Positions 1 to 12,100 of a stretch of 64,000 nucleotides of DNA are shown piece after piece. The notes beneath the pieces are model-generated. The model was not told the origin of the DNA. It was given only the letters and a program-made list of their open reading frames with translations, and did no database searches. The stretch is from Bolinopsis microptera (taxonomy: Eukaryota > Ctenophora > Tentaculata > Lobata > Bolinopsidae), in NCBI RefSeq assembly GCF_026151205.1, contig NC_087084.1:3709038-3773037 (forward strand). The letters run 5' to 3'. The position numbers and the translations under genes were made by a program. Positions within the stretch are counted from its first letter, which is position 1. The number at the start of each line of letters is the position of its first letter.

Positions 1-1807
1 AATTACATGTAGTGTTACGTACGTCTAGCTAGTGCACGTTATAGGTGTAGTGTTAGGATGAGGATTCATGTGCTCAAGGTAGATGACTTGGACATGTTAA
101 TGAGTGATTTATTTTTTATTTCTCCCCTTTTTTAAAACTTATTGGTAGTTCCAGCTAAGTTGCAATTAGGTTGATAATTAGTACAGTACGAAGTTACTTT
201 AACCACAGTAAATGGTCTGCCATGTATGTGTTAACCAAACAGGTTCCATGACCCTGATACCTTATATCCCCGAGAAACACGATTTGAAAAACTAATCTAC
301 ATTGTACCCTAAGGTCACTCTGTGTAATCTTATAAAGTATTCTTATCAGTTCTGAGGAATTAGGATTCAGTTAAAAACTAACAGCTCCCCCTTTATGACG
401 TCAGACAGTAGGGAGACAAATGATGTGAAATTATAATGGACACAACACATCTTAAATTTAAGTAAGGAGTAATCTAACTCGGACCAAATCTCAGCTCTTT
501 AACGAGTTTGTATGTACTCGATAAGGAGTCATATTTTAGGCGTAGGATTACTAATAGTCTGTTGGTAATGAGTAGGATTACGTATTGCTGTAGGGTTACT
601 AATAGTTAGTTAGTTTGTGAAATGTGGCATAATTATGTTATTACTTGGCCCCATCCAGAAAACGCCATCTTGCCCAGGCAGCCTGGGAGGAATTTTTTTG
701 GGAGGAAAAACGGGTCGAGAAAAAGAGGAAATTTTTGAGAAAGTTACTCCTAAATTTCGAATATTTTTGGAATAAGACACCATAATGAGGAAAAATTTTG
801 AGAAAATGTTTCGCTTGTATAAAAATCAACGTGGAACATCTGTCAGTTTTGAAACACAGTGAAATATTCTGATTGGAGAATGCAGATTGCTGTTGTGAAG
901 TTACCAAATTTACGTTGAGTTACTTGATTCTTTTCACTCCCAGTTTATTGCTGTCCTACAAATTTCTTTAAATGCATAATGTCGTCTAAAAAACACCCTA
1001 TTTCGCAAAAATTTTCCGGGGGGCTGCGACCCCCTAGCCCCCGCCAAGGGGCTCCGCCCTGGGACCCCGCTGGGGGCTGCGCCCCCATACCCCTGCCTCA
1101 GCACTGCTCGCTGCGCAGTGGATTGGCAGCCCCCAAAGAAAAATCCGGCTACCGTCCCTGGCTCGTGAATTGGTCCTGTGGTTAAAAATTTTCGAGTGAA
1201 AAACTCGAGCGGGCCACAGAAAAAAGAGGCAAACTTGCGACCGGGCCACAGGATTTAGAAAAAAAACGCTTCTGTGAGGAAATATAAAACTTTTCTGGAT
1301 GTGGGTTACGTGGGGAAAAATTTTTTAAAATTTTTTTATTGAGTGTGGTAAAGTCTAGGTAGCTGGCAAAACAGTGAAAATTTGGCAAAGTATTAAAAGG
1401 AAATGTCTGTTAGTATAGATAAACATATCAGATTAGTAATTCTGGTTACAACACTGTAAACATGGAAATTGCTTCATTTTTCTCCAAAACTAATCCAGAA
1501 ATTATAGCACATTTGCCAAGTAATTTGCTACTCAACAAAAAATTGTATAATTTCCACGACAAAATGATTTCCTATATTATCAAAAAAAGGTCATGGCATA
1601 ACGAATTATTCAGTTCCTAAAAAGAGTATCGTACATAACTAATAACTATACAGCGATAGTATATAAATACAAGTATGATAGTAGGTAAAGTATATTAAGC
1701 ACACACATTGTTAGCGATGATGTGAGATTACAAATTAGGATAATTACAACCCAATTTATCCATAATGATAACGTTGACACACGACACAGTACTAAGGTTA
1801 CTGTGTT
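1..1807. other. non-coding flank, no gene recognised
   Basis: No convincing exon was found on either strand. The stretch holds a GC-rich hairpin-forming block (listed separately), AT-rich sequence and short ORFs without recognisable domains. It lies just outside the repeated locus. It should be the natural continuation of the intron or 3' part of the export-adaptor-like gene on the minus strand, since exon 5 of that gene starts just to the right. I could not identify the following exon here. Confidence 0.5.
1015..1160. repeat. GC-rich block of nested hairpins
   Basis: A sharply GC-rich island in AT-rich surroundings. Runs of G and C alternate so that several short stems can form, for example GGGGCTCC near 1,048 against GGGACCCC near 1,070, and GGGGGCTGCGCCCCC near 1,074-1,088, which is itself self-complementary. 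The composition differs abruptly from both flanks, which suggests an inserted interspersed repeat. No transposase or target-site duplication could be tied to it. Two short overlapping ORFs here are composition artefacts. Confidence 0.45.
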
Positions 1808-1936
1808 TGAGATAGTATAGTAGTAGTGTACTATAACTTAATAATATAGTATAGTAGTAGTATAGTAGTACTATAACATAGTAATATAGTAGTGTAGTAG
1901 TAATATAGTAGTAATATAGTATAGTATGGTATAGCA
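1808..1936. repeat. TAG/TA-rich microsatellite
   Basis: An imperfect repeat of TAGTA, TAATA and GTAGTA units. It is partly self-complementary because TAGTAC and GTACTA both occur. In the other two copies of the locus it is collapsed to a few tens of bases, and that collapsed version sits exactly at the fold point of the large palindrome near 25,455. Confidence 0.8.
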
Positions 1937-2242
1937 AACTGCTAAACTAGGTAGTATATACAGCATAGCACGCGACATTACATTATAGACTGTTGAAGTA
2001 AAATGTAGAAAGTTTCAGACTTTTATTGTGAAATATGAAGGTTAAAACGAGAATTTTATAAAAAGTTATTTTGCTATTTGTTTGAAGTTAAATAAAGCCA
2101 ATAGTATAGTATTAGCTGATGATACAAACGGAAAATAATACAAACCCATGCTTTTAGCTATTAATTTCAACAAAATAATCAATAAATTCATAATGAGATA
2201 GAGTTAATTAATTAAGCTAATTATACTAATTAAATTATAAAC

Positions 2243-2350
2243 CTGAAGCATGGTAGCAGCTCCTCTGATATTAGCTCTGTTGTTATTGTTATTGTTATTG
2301 TTAGCTGCGACTCTCTGTTGTCCTTGATTCTTCCTCTGGGCCAGATTACC
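2243..2350 (-). CDS. Exon 5 of export-adaptor-like RGG/Asn-rich gene (intact copy)
   Basis: A 108-nt open exon of 36 codons on the minus strand. It is bounded by a pyrimidine-rich acceptor ending CTTCAG on its right and a donor GTTTAT on its left. The product continues the Asn/Arg/Gly-rich composition of exons 1-4: it starts with a Gly-Asn-Leu, contains Gln/Arg, then eight Asn, then Arg-Gly-Ala and ends Thr-Met-Leu-Gln. Exon 4 ends in phase 0 and this exon starts in phase 0, so they splice in frame (579 nt, 193 codons, for exons 1-5). The other two copies, at 25,021 and 25,795, carry indels that break the frame. The downstream exon and stop codon were not found. Confidence 0.6.
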
Positions 2351-3525
2351 CTGAAGAGAATAATACCATATTAATAAAGTCAGAAAGTATAATTACGTAG
2401 TTAGGTTAAAGTTACATAAATTAATCTTATCATACTCGTAAGTGTAGTGATTTTGCGGTGAGATAATGCGGTGTACTATCTGGATTATTCACAGGAGCAG
2501 ATTTGTAATTTTTAGCGCTGATGATATATCTACTTATGAAACTTTAAGTTTGTTAATCTATTCTTTTCGTCAATTTATCAGCTTTTATTTGCTCTTATTT
2601 ACCCTGTACTTGTCTCCATAAACAAAATAATGTACATTTTATCTTATCTTGATATCGAATACATTGCACCTCTGTATCGGGACCAGTGTCAAAAGAATAC
2701 CTTTACTTCGACGTATAATGTATATAATATATTATATATTATGTTGACACACTCACAATTCACATGATATAAAAATGATATAGCTCCAAGATATTTGACT
2801 ATGAGCAGAAATTCAGAAAAGCGATATTAATACCCAATATTATATTGAAACGAGTAGAGGCCTCAGCTCGTGTGATAAGTCATTATCTGGAATCGTGGGT
2901 TAAGTAAGGCAGTGTAAGGCAGTATTGAACAATGTGTAACTCATTACAGTTTATAGTGTATTATAACTCATTACAGTTTATAACCGTGTGTAACTCATTA
3001 CAGTGTCAAACACAAGGATATAACTTGTGAACTCGGCTAGTATATATGAAACATTTGTCATGAAGTTGTAGAGGGAGTTATGTGCCTCGCCGGGCTAAAG
3101 TAGTGGATGACCTTGCTGTACGGCAAGTTAAACAAGGATCTGAAACTACTAGGTTCCGTACAGACTCAACTCTGCACCCGTGTCAATATGTTCATTATAT
3201 GCAAGCCTCTTGATTTATAACTCATTACAGTGAATAACCGTGTATAACTTATTACTCTACCCACAATTTACATAAGTGCGCTTACTCTAAAGTGGTACTC
3301 TATTTTGACTTCCCTCAGTACATACCAATCATACCAACATTAGACATTAGACAGTGAACTCTTATCTGAACAGTTCGCTTATCATCTGTACAATTACGGC
3401 ATGAGGTTACAGTCTAATTACACTGTCACTTCTGACTACTCCTGTACAGTGTTAACTATGTCAGATAACGGAACATGATATTACTTGTGTGATATACTGT
3501 CTTGTAAGAGAGTTCACTATGTGTT

Positions 3526-3637
3526 ACTACACTATAACTACACTATAACTACACTCAACTACACTATAACTACACTATAACTACACTATAACTACACTAT
3601 AACTACACTCAACTACACTATAACTACACTATAACTC
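3526..3637 (+). repeat. 11-bp tandem repeat
   Basis: About ten copies of a unit close to ACTATAACTAC, with occasional CTCAACTAC variants. The noisy copy near 27,055-27,170 has the same array with irregular unit lengths. Confidence 0.85.
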
Positions 3638-4388
3638 TCTAGCTAAGACTCTAAGAGCAGGAAGTAACGGTAACCAGTAAAACTAAGACAAATTTTCGAA
3701 CTAGTAGACTTCATTCTTCAGAAAAGCTGTAAGTTCTTGAGAACATTATAAAGTGAACTGAGACATTTGGAAGAAGTTTACACGTGACTTTAAGTAAGCA
3801 TTTGTTGCGTAGAATATCTATATCCCACATAATAGGGAACTCATTATTTTTCAGGAGCTTGATGCTTGCAATTTATATATCCAGAGTATCAAAGTAAACC
3901 TTCTCCTTCTTATCAATAAAGAAAACAGTCATTCACATCTTATGATTTCAATGCACGAAGACACGCAACAACTCGCTAGTACATAATGTATAACTAATTC
4001 TTGGTAACGGTAAATCATCACACAGCCTGACACTACACTCAGCCTGGTAAAGTACACTTGAATTATAGTCTATAGACACCACATAATATACGGTTGGGAC
4101 AGCATTCAGGAGACAGTCTTATTATATGACTAATATATGGGACCAATCATAATATGACTAATTATGACGCATACAAAGATGGTGTTATGACTAATTACAA
4201 TGACTAGTACATTAGACTTATTATAATGTAACCATTGTTGCGTGATGAGAAGTTGAGTGAACTATCAGAACACGGGATGCAGGATCTTATTTCAAGGGGG
4301 GAGCGAATGAATTATAGCAATCTACAGTGTAATCATTTACTACTAGCATTTAACTATTATGTAGTCTTAATAATTGTGAGTCGCAATA

Positions 4389-4429
4389 GAATGGATCGTT
4401 AGTAACAATTTGTGACTAACGATCCATTC
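4389..4429. repeat. Perfect 15-bp inverted repeat (hairpin)
   Basis: Arms GAATGGATCGTTAGT and ACTAACGATCCATTC enclose an 11-nt loop. The stem is perfect here. In the copies near 22,965-23,010 and 27,880-27,920 it is broken by uncompensated changes. It could be a small structured element or a relic of terminal inverted repeats; function unknown. Confidence 0.7.
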
Positions 4430-5519
4430 CACTGACAAACTTTAAAGTTTGGCCCAATAGACCGGTTCAGAATCAAAACATTCGGGGTAAATTTTTCGGA
4501 AACCAGTTGAGACTTGGGATTCATGACATTGTAGGATGCCAATATGTACTAAATTCCGGACCAGGGAACCAGGAACACCTGTTCCTTTTAACAGGAAAGA
4601 GTGGAACATATGATACAGTGTTTAGTAGTCGTTTTTGTACCAACCAGGGGCTGGCGTTCCTTACTATTCAACATTTGCAAACATTCTGATATGACGGACT
4701 GACTTGTACTGAATAACAGTATTGTTATTCTACTGTAATTTCAAGTTCTTAGAGCCAGAGGGCACATAGTCGTGGCTAGGGTACAGTAATACGGTTACTG
4801 CTGCATTCTGCAGAATAATACAACAGTTAAAATATTGACATTTTCTGCTCGAACTCTACAAGTTAGCCAGCACACTTGTTCTTGACGTGTAGTAATGAGA
4901 GTAATATGTTAAAAGTTGTGGGATTTTGACACGGAACTCAGCGACTCGTGCGATTCCAGTTTTACCAGGTAAAAGCATGTTAGCAGGAGAGAGCTGAGCT
5001 GAATGATATGGACTATGGTTCTCATAAAGACTCTTTGACCAATTTCTAAGGTTACATTAATTATATGGTCAAAAATGGACCAAAATAAATTTAGATATCT
5101 CACCCATCCCCTTATATTAGCTCAAACTACATTAAAATGAATTCCTTCTGTAACGTCCTCAATAAATGCAATAGATTATATTAATAATATTGGGTAAGTA
5201 GCTTGGTTTGATTTTAATGGCAAATACACAGTGAGAAATACAGTTGGGCATTGGGCAGGACATGTTACCTACCAAGCAATGCACCCCAGACAACTATAAC
5301 CGACTTACTAATTATATAATTAATTATAATAGGTAATGCTAATTAATCTTAAACCCTCTAGATTGGACAAACAATACTGCATGTAAGGGACAGACCATTG
5401 CGGTCTCTTGTAGGCTACTCTATCCATTGTTTGTATTGGACGGTACACAGTTAAATAAACTTGAGTATTAAGTGAACAACAGTTAGGGTCGGTTAAATGA
5501 ATTTGAGTATTGAGTGTAC

Positions 5520-5745
5520 AGCGGCTAGGGACCGGTTAAGAGGGCTGTAGTATAGCGGCTAGGGGTCGGTTAAGAGGGCTGTAGTACAGCGGCTAGGGGT
5601 CGGTTAAGAGGGCTGTAGTACAGCGGCTAGGGGTCGGTTTAGAGGGCTGTAGTACAGCGGCTAGGGGTCGGTTAAGAGGGCTGTAGTATAGCGGCTAGGG
5701 GTCGGTTTAGAGGGCTGTAGTACAGCGGCTATGGACCGGTTAGGA
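5520..5745 (+). repeat. 34-bp minisatellite, about 6.5 copies
   Basis: Units begin AGCGGCTAGGGG and end GGCTGTAGTAC, at positions about 5,520, 5,554, 5,588, 5,622, 5,656, 5,690 and 5,724. Internal variation is limited to a few positions, such as GTTAAG versus GTTTAG. The same array appears inverted near 21,660-21,880 and direct near 28,970-29,170, each with ragged unit lengths. Confidence 0.9.
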
Positions 5746-6530
5746 GGATTGCTGGTTAATGGTCCTATAAAAGTAGAGTACGTGATTTTAGTGGATTTCA
5801 TGTTAGTGGAGGACTGGGTAATGATGAGGGGATTAATTTGGGTGGAATTACAAATACAGGAGGAGCCAGCCAGCCAGGTTCAACATTAAAATGTTCCAGA
5901 ATTATTCAACTGTTTGAAGCTCATATTTCTACAAAAGTCATGCCTCTAAGATGTGTTAATCTAACTGTAACGCTTACAAAGCATTCTTTCCATAACAGGA
6001 CTCAGTTGCTAACATTTACTTTAGAGTGTTTAGTTATTTATCCTGTGAGTCTTGTAAAACTGGCTGTTACTATACTTATAACACTATTCTACTTCACTTA
6101 TTTCGTCACCTACTGAGCTCTGAGTTACAATAAAAGGTAACTCATAGTTACTGTAAAGCTATAATCTTATAGCTTTACATTTTTTTTGAATGCTTTGTTC
6201 ACTGTCAAGAAAACAACAACTTTTTAAGTCTAGCTACCATTGTTTATAATCAATTATTCAACATCATTACAGTTCCAATGGTACATACGAGTTCAATTAG
6301 CTTTGAAGAAGCTGTTATACCCCTAAAATCAAGGAAATTTGGTGATTTGTGCACATGAGCCGGTATAATTAACCTCATTTCTCATACATTTACCATCTGC
6401 AATACCCATAAAATGTTTGATACTGCAGTATAAGGTTTAGTTCATCGATTTGTATCCAACTTAATCACCAGGTCTGACTTTAAACGGTAGAAATAGTCAG
6501 GAAGTTCAATATATGATGTGTATGCAGAAT

Positions 6531-6716
6531 GCGCGCGCGCGCGTTTACAAACATGAATTTTCTCCCTCAGTATCTATCTAAAGCTTTTAAAGAATGATTT
6601 GAATGCTATCCTACTCAGCACATGAGTGCTACAGGATGGTGAAAGAATTTCTATAAAAAATCATTAAATGTGGAAGATATGAGGTCATTATATGTGTGTG
6701 TGCGCGCGCGCGCGCG
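6531..6716. repeat. CG and TG/CG microsatellites (two tracts)
   Basis: An alternating CG tract at about 6,531-6,544 and a TG tract running into CG at about 6,692-6,715. Each is followed by a similar TTTACAAAC sequence, so this is a short internal duplication about 170 bp apart. Alternating purine-pyrimidine tracts can adopt Z-DNA. The tracts are shortened or corrupted in the other two copies. Confidence 0.75.
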
Positions 6717-8175
6717 TTTACAAACTTGATATCCTCAGTCCTCTCACATATACTGAGATTTTGTTTCAAACTTAATTGACTCTGAACCGAAATTGCCAGA
6801 GGAAACAGATAGTGTAACTCAGAAAGACCACAAATGGATAGTTTGTGAGATATTGAGGATATACTCCAAATAATTTACAATGATGTCACACCAGAAAACC
6901 TCTATTTTTGGTACATTTAACCTCATATCTCGAACGCGCAGTACTGGATTGAGCTAAACTTGGTCAGGTTTTGTAGCCCTGACTATCCTCTATCATATGG
7001 AACAGGAATAAAACTGTTTAGATGTTCTATCTTAATTATATTAGGCACTTAGTTCTGAAAAGTGAGAATGTCATTAATACTGCTTTCACTGAAGAGTTAC
7101 TCAAAGTTACAATTTACTACTATAGAAAGTTCAGTAGAAGCGTTATCAGAGGTTATAAGAGGTGCGAACCTCAGAACAGGGGCCCCCAGAACAGGCAGGG
7201 CTATTTTTAAATACCGCTCTAAAACACATGATAATAAAGTTTCTGTGACTGAGAAGATGAAACCATTAGCTCTCTAGTGTGAGTAAAAATAGATTTGGGG
7301 AGTCGAGAGTGGCCAACCTGTGCTATGTCATTTATATAATTATCCCGGCCCGCTAAATCAATATTACACACATTTTGAGCTATCACATCCCGACGACACC
7401 CCATCTCGTCACTAATATTCAAATATTTCTGTAACAGAAAGTCTCCCAGTACAATAAGCTGACTTCTAGAATTGAGAGTAAGTAACACAGTGCACTTTAG
7501 TGCCACATAATTTATACAGGTTTACAAAGGTATACAATGATAGCTAGTCGCTAGATCTATAGTATATATCATTTTAAATTTACAGAGAGAAGTAACCAGA
7601 ACGAACTTCTTATTGAACTTTACCAGGCTGTTAAGGAATATTCTAATGGATTTAAACTTTATATATGATACTACATTATAACCAGTTTAAAACCAGCTTA
7701 AGAACATACAGTTTGCAAACACAGTGTTGAGGTTACGGTTAAAACATTTTTGGAGATAAAAATCTACACATTTGATTAAATATACTTCGTAATGTTGGTT
7801 GACTCTACTTTGTGAGGTTGACGGAACAGTCTAGAACATTTCCCCACACAAAGTCAGATCACCAACAAACCTGCCTGGTGACCACGTCTGTTGCTTGTTG
7901 ACATTACTCACACGTGACCAGGTAGAGAACATTACTCACGCTTATGTGTGAGTGTAAGAGAACGTCATGGTGACGTATCAGGAGAAACTACTCCAAAAAT
8001 ACTAAAAACCTGACAAATTTGGTATGCACTTTGGTTACTTAACGGTTTACAAGAAGTCGTAATATACGGAAAACTGGATTAATATGGCACTTCAAAAATT
8101 GTTGAGATAATCCAGTGGTACGTAACTATATAAGTATAGTATCTTACTTATTGATAAGACTTGTTTGAGTGATTG

Positions 8176-8198
8176 GGGGGGGGGGGGGGGGGGGGCGG
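8176..8198 (+). repeat. Poly-G tract
   Basis: A run of about 20 G. In the other copies the tract is shorter (GGGGG near 31,510; a short C-run near 19,306, inverted), which suggests length variation or sequencing collapse. Confidence 0.9.
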
Positions 8199-8708
8199 CA
8201 ATGGCATAAAATGGCTTAAAAGTGGAGACTATTTCTTGGAGGGAAAATGGAAAAAACCTATGAGTAAGTTCTCCCTTTTGAATGAACCATCACACTAAAC
8301 GGTCCTAAATTACCCGCTGTTACTTTACAACGTTTTGACTTCTTTAAAACGCGCTAAATCACAATAATTTTAAATATAATATGTCGAAGTAATGATGTGC
8401 GTGTCACTTGTCAGTTTCTGAGAGTGTGTTATAATTATAATAATGTAGACTTCTGCAAACATAGCATGTTTATACATGTAACATGTTCAGGGAAATAGAT
8501 TGTGAGTACAAGCTGAGATCAGGCAGTGTCTTACAATTAATAGTGTTGTGAAATGAAATTGGCGTATGGTGTGCCGGCATGTATTTTCGAGGCGAGCCGC
8601 GAGGCCGCTTTGTTTTTACACGTGACATTTGATCAAATATATGATTGGTCGTTGTACAAAGATGATTGGGATCAAATTTGAGTTATTGGCTGTCACGTTT
8701 CGTGTCAT

Positions 8709-9164
8709 GCTCCAGAACCCATCCCAGAATCAATTCCGGAATCAGTTTCAGAATCCCCCACACACAGCTTATCTGACAGTCCACTTGAAAGTGAGGAGGT
8801 TACTGAAGATAAAGTATCAGAAGATGAGGAAGATCTGGTTCTAAGCTTCAAAACTGAACTATCCAAACATACTGAAGCTGAACAAGTTGTTGACAGTGAC
8901 ATTGAAAACATATTTTCAGATGAAGAAGCCAATGAACCTGTTGAGTTTAACACTGGTGCTGATCCTGCTTTAGGTTTCTTCGCAAATCTTCTGTTGAACA
9001 GCCAGTTCTATCCAGGAACAATCCTCGGACTAATCTACATAATTGCTTGTTTAATTCAATTCCTCCCCTGTTATGTGACTGTGCCCTGTGCCATCTTGAT
9101 TACTGTACTTGGATACAAGTTTTTCCCCGCCCAGAATGTTGACTCCCAGAAGAAGTTAGATTAG
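8709..9164 (+). CDS. C-terminal part of RhoGEF gene (left-arm copy, partial)
   Basis: An open frame of 151 codons plus TAG, without a start. It enters at the junction with the intron-like copy A, so the N-terminal part (DH and PH domains) is absent here. It encodes a Pro/Glu/Ser-rich acidic linker and then two hydrophobic segments of about 19 residues, separated by Pro-Cys, near the C-terminus. They are followed by a short basic tail ending Lys-Lys-Leu-Asp. It matches the minus-strand copy ending at 41,736, but here the linker reads through without the frameshift seen at ~42,125 in that copy. This supports the unshifted reading as the true protein. Confidence 0.7.
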   Translation, partial: APEPIPESIPESVSESPTHSLSDSPLESEEVTEDKVSEDEEDLVLSFKTELSKHTEAEQVVDSDIENIFSDEEANEPVEFNTGADPALGFFANLLLNSQFYPGTILGLIYIIACLIQFLPCYVTVPCAILITVLGYKFFPAQNVDSQKKLD

Positions 9165-12100
9165 AGTATTAATCCTTTTCAGTAGAAAATTGTAAATTAT
9201 GAGTTGATGATTTTAATTTTTAAAATTACCATGATTTGAAATTGTAATTTTTCATAATGATATTTTCATGGGATCACTCACCGGTTTTTTCACAAGAGAG
9301 GTGGTTTTACTGTTACAACTGCACTGACCATATGTCGTAAACATGATGTTAATTATGTATAATTATTTTCCCGGTTTTCTGGCGTTGATAGTTTATAATA
9401 CTGCATTATGATGTTAATAGTATAAGTTATTGAAACTGTCTTAAAACGTTTTTTGATACAACCTGCAATTGCGACTAAAATTTTCAATTTTACAAACACT
9501 GAACGAAATTTTAGTTTCAATTATTTGAAATGTGCTTATTTAATTTTTATTCTTAATCAGGCTGTATTATAGACTATGAACACCATAATTACTTGAACCA
9601 TAATATAATAAAATCCGAATTTATTAAATATTTTGTTCAAAGATATAATTTTTCATTAAATGTGTTTGTAATGTACATTGTACAAATGACCAGTTACTGC
9701 TTCAAATAACCAATAACTAAGCTCAAAACAAGACATCTTCCTTGAATCACAAGTTGGTTTATCGCTAGTAAAATTGCGTTACCGATGTCATGACTTTTGA
9801 TAAATTTCTTTGGAATTCTTAATCTTTCTTAAGAAAATGATTTTCATCAATTATGACTTTTAACCGGTTGACCTTTTACTAGAGTCAAGTGTAAAGACAA
9901 TTCATTATGGGAAACGAGAAGATCAACATGGCTTTAGGTAAGAGTCTTGTAGCACTTTTGACTTTTTGGCCAAGTTGTACTTTGAAATTTTACTAGTTAT
10001 AGTTTTAACTAGAAGTTATGGACTGTATCTTATACGACTTGAAATTCTCCTGATGTTTGAATCAAACGGAAAATTAAGGTAGTTCAATTCTGAAAACTGC
10101 TTTTCTACTCCAGCAGATTTTATTTTATATTCATAGTTGGCACTCAATTGCACTGTTGCAGTTGTGCAGAATTAATCAGATAATTTAAAATAGCTTAAAC
10201 AATTATTGAACCCATATATCTGTGAGTGACTGATTAATACCCCTCTATAATCATGTATCTCCTAATATCCCATATCCTCAGCAGGAGTAAAGTGTGGGGT
10301 GGCAACTTGTCTGTATTTGGGTGGGGTTCACTGCATAAACTGCCTCGTCATATCCGTCATTAAAACTGTGAGCTGAAACAAGCATAGCTGTGATCCAAAC
10401 AATGTTATGAGTGGATCTGATGTCATTGATTTTCACAAAAAGTCGATGTTTGATGAAAACTGCAACTCAGTTACCTTTAATCATAGAGAATATTTTGCTA
10501 CCTGACTAGTACCTAACTCTGATGATGTGCATGAGTTCTTCACTAAGGTTTCATCCGGAAACTGCTCCATTTTCTTGAGCTGAGGTTAAGGTTTCATCCG
10601 GACACTGCTTCATGATGAGATTGGATCATCCTGTCGAAGCAACCTCGTCTCTAAACTGCTACATTTCATCATTCTGCAAAGGCTCCATCATCCCCAGGCT
10701 GTCAACTTATCTCCGAGAAGAACTGAAATCTATCATAAGAGCCTGGACACTGATCTTACTTACTTTGGGAAATCAAGCTCCAATTTAAACCTGCCCATTT
10801 TACGGAAGTATTTGAGGGTATAAAACGGAACTACTAACTCTGGGTTTCCAATCTCAGTATCTCAACTTCTTACACCTTTGGACCTCTTTCCTTGGTTGAA
10901 ATCCTGCAAAAACGCATCTGAAAAGAAGTTTGAGAGAAAAATTGTCTACAATTTTATAGGTAAAATATAGTGTTTCTTGGTATAAACGGAATGAACCGAA
11001 CGGATGCCTGTTTCAAGATCGTCTCTAAAAAAGCATATATTTTTGATGCGCAAGCCTACTGCTCTGAATGGTTAACCATTCATCATGACATTTTCATACA
11101 AGTATCATTGAATCTGAATTAATATCAGTGTCTTTAAATTCAACGGTCATGACGTCTTATTTATGCTAAAAGCTGATATTCCTGATTTTTGCCTTCTGAA
11201 TGCGGACCCTCCAGCTCCATTATCTATCAGAATATGTTATGTTGAAAGTAACGAAACAAACTCATTGATGAAGAACGAAATTCTCCATGCTTTATAACTT
11301 TCTTTATCCTGTGATCCATCCTGTGCTTACTGAGATCCATCCTGTGCGTCATTTTGTGCTTCATTTTGTGCAGTGAACCCCTACCCAATATTGGCATCTT
11401 CTTCGTCACCTAAAGCTTGATATTAGAGCATACTTTTGTTATCTTAATATGTCACAACTATTGAAAATAGTGACAGGCAGGCACCTGTTCAGTTTGACTA
11501 ATTTATCTAATATATCGGTTGAAAGCAAGGCTAAACTTGTATAGCTTGCTTGTTGCAAGCAACAGCTAACCGTTACTACTGATTGGGACAGTAGATAGTT
11601 TTAAGATGCGTTCACATGTATACATGTGTACAGATACTTATGTATCTGTTATACCGTAATACATCATTGCTCGAGGAGTAAGCAATCGATGATGAAACAG
11701 ATAAATCTATTCGAATATATGCGATGTTTTTAGAAAACAAGTCAACTGTATCGCAAACTGGTTACCAGTCATGCAATGATAACACAGCAAAACTAAGCTA
11801 CCAATATCACATTGCTGTCCCCCGGGAATTGACGTGGTCAGCCTGTCTACGGAAACTAGCTTTCTAAACGATAGACAAATAGTCCTGATTGATGTGCAGT
11901 TCCTGATTATCAACGCTACGTGACGTTTTTACTGATTCTTCAACACTACAAGACGGAGAAAGATTCTACTTCAAAGACTTATCGATAGAGGTTTCAAAGA
12001 TGTTACTACGAATGATAAGTTGTTTACTGACGATTGTATGCAGATACAGATACGAGATGCGTTTTAAACTCCCCAGACAGTATACCTGAAATAACAACTT

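Larger units (their letters stand above)
1808..8705 (+). repeat. Inner-arm copy A (clean third copy)
   Basis: This ~6.9 kb stretch recurs inverted at ~19,170-25,440 and in the same orientation at ~25,470-31,600, with part of its end at ~32,190-32,590. It is the cleanest of the three: exon 5 keeps its reading frame, a perfect 15-bp hairpin at 4,389 is intact, and a 34-bp minisatellite is regular. Apart from exon 5 it is intron-like, with microsatellites and no other recognisable coding exon. It ends abruptly at 8,705, where it switches to RhoGEF coding sequence. Confidence 0.85.

Noticed and set aside
979-1249. Two overlapping short ORFs in the GC-rich block
   Set aside because: Both are by-products of high GC content over a hairpin-rich repeat, with no domain.
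5520-5745. Regular repeat with unit near CRISPR-like length
   Set aside because: Units are contiguous with no unique spacers, and the sequence is eukaryotic; it is a minisatellite.
11227-11409. Lys/His/Met-rich ORF, with a partner at 39,476-39,670
   Set aside because: Short, with a repeat-length difference between copies and no splice context or domain; a chance ORF in a small internal repeat.
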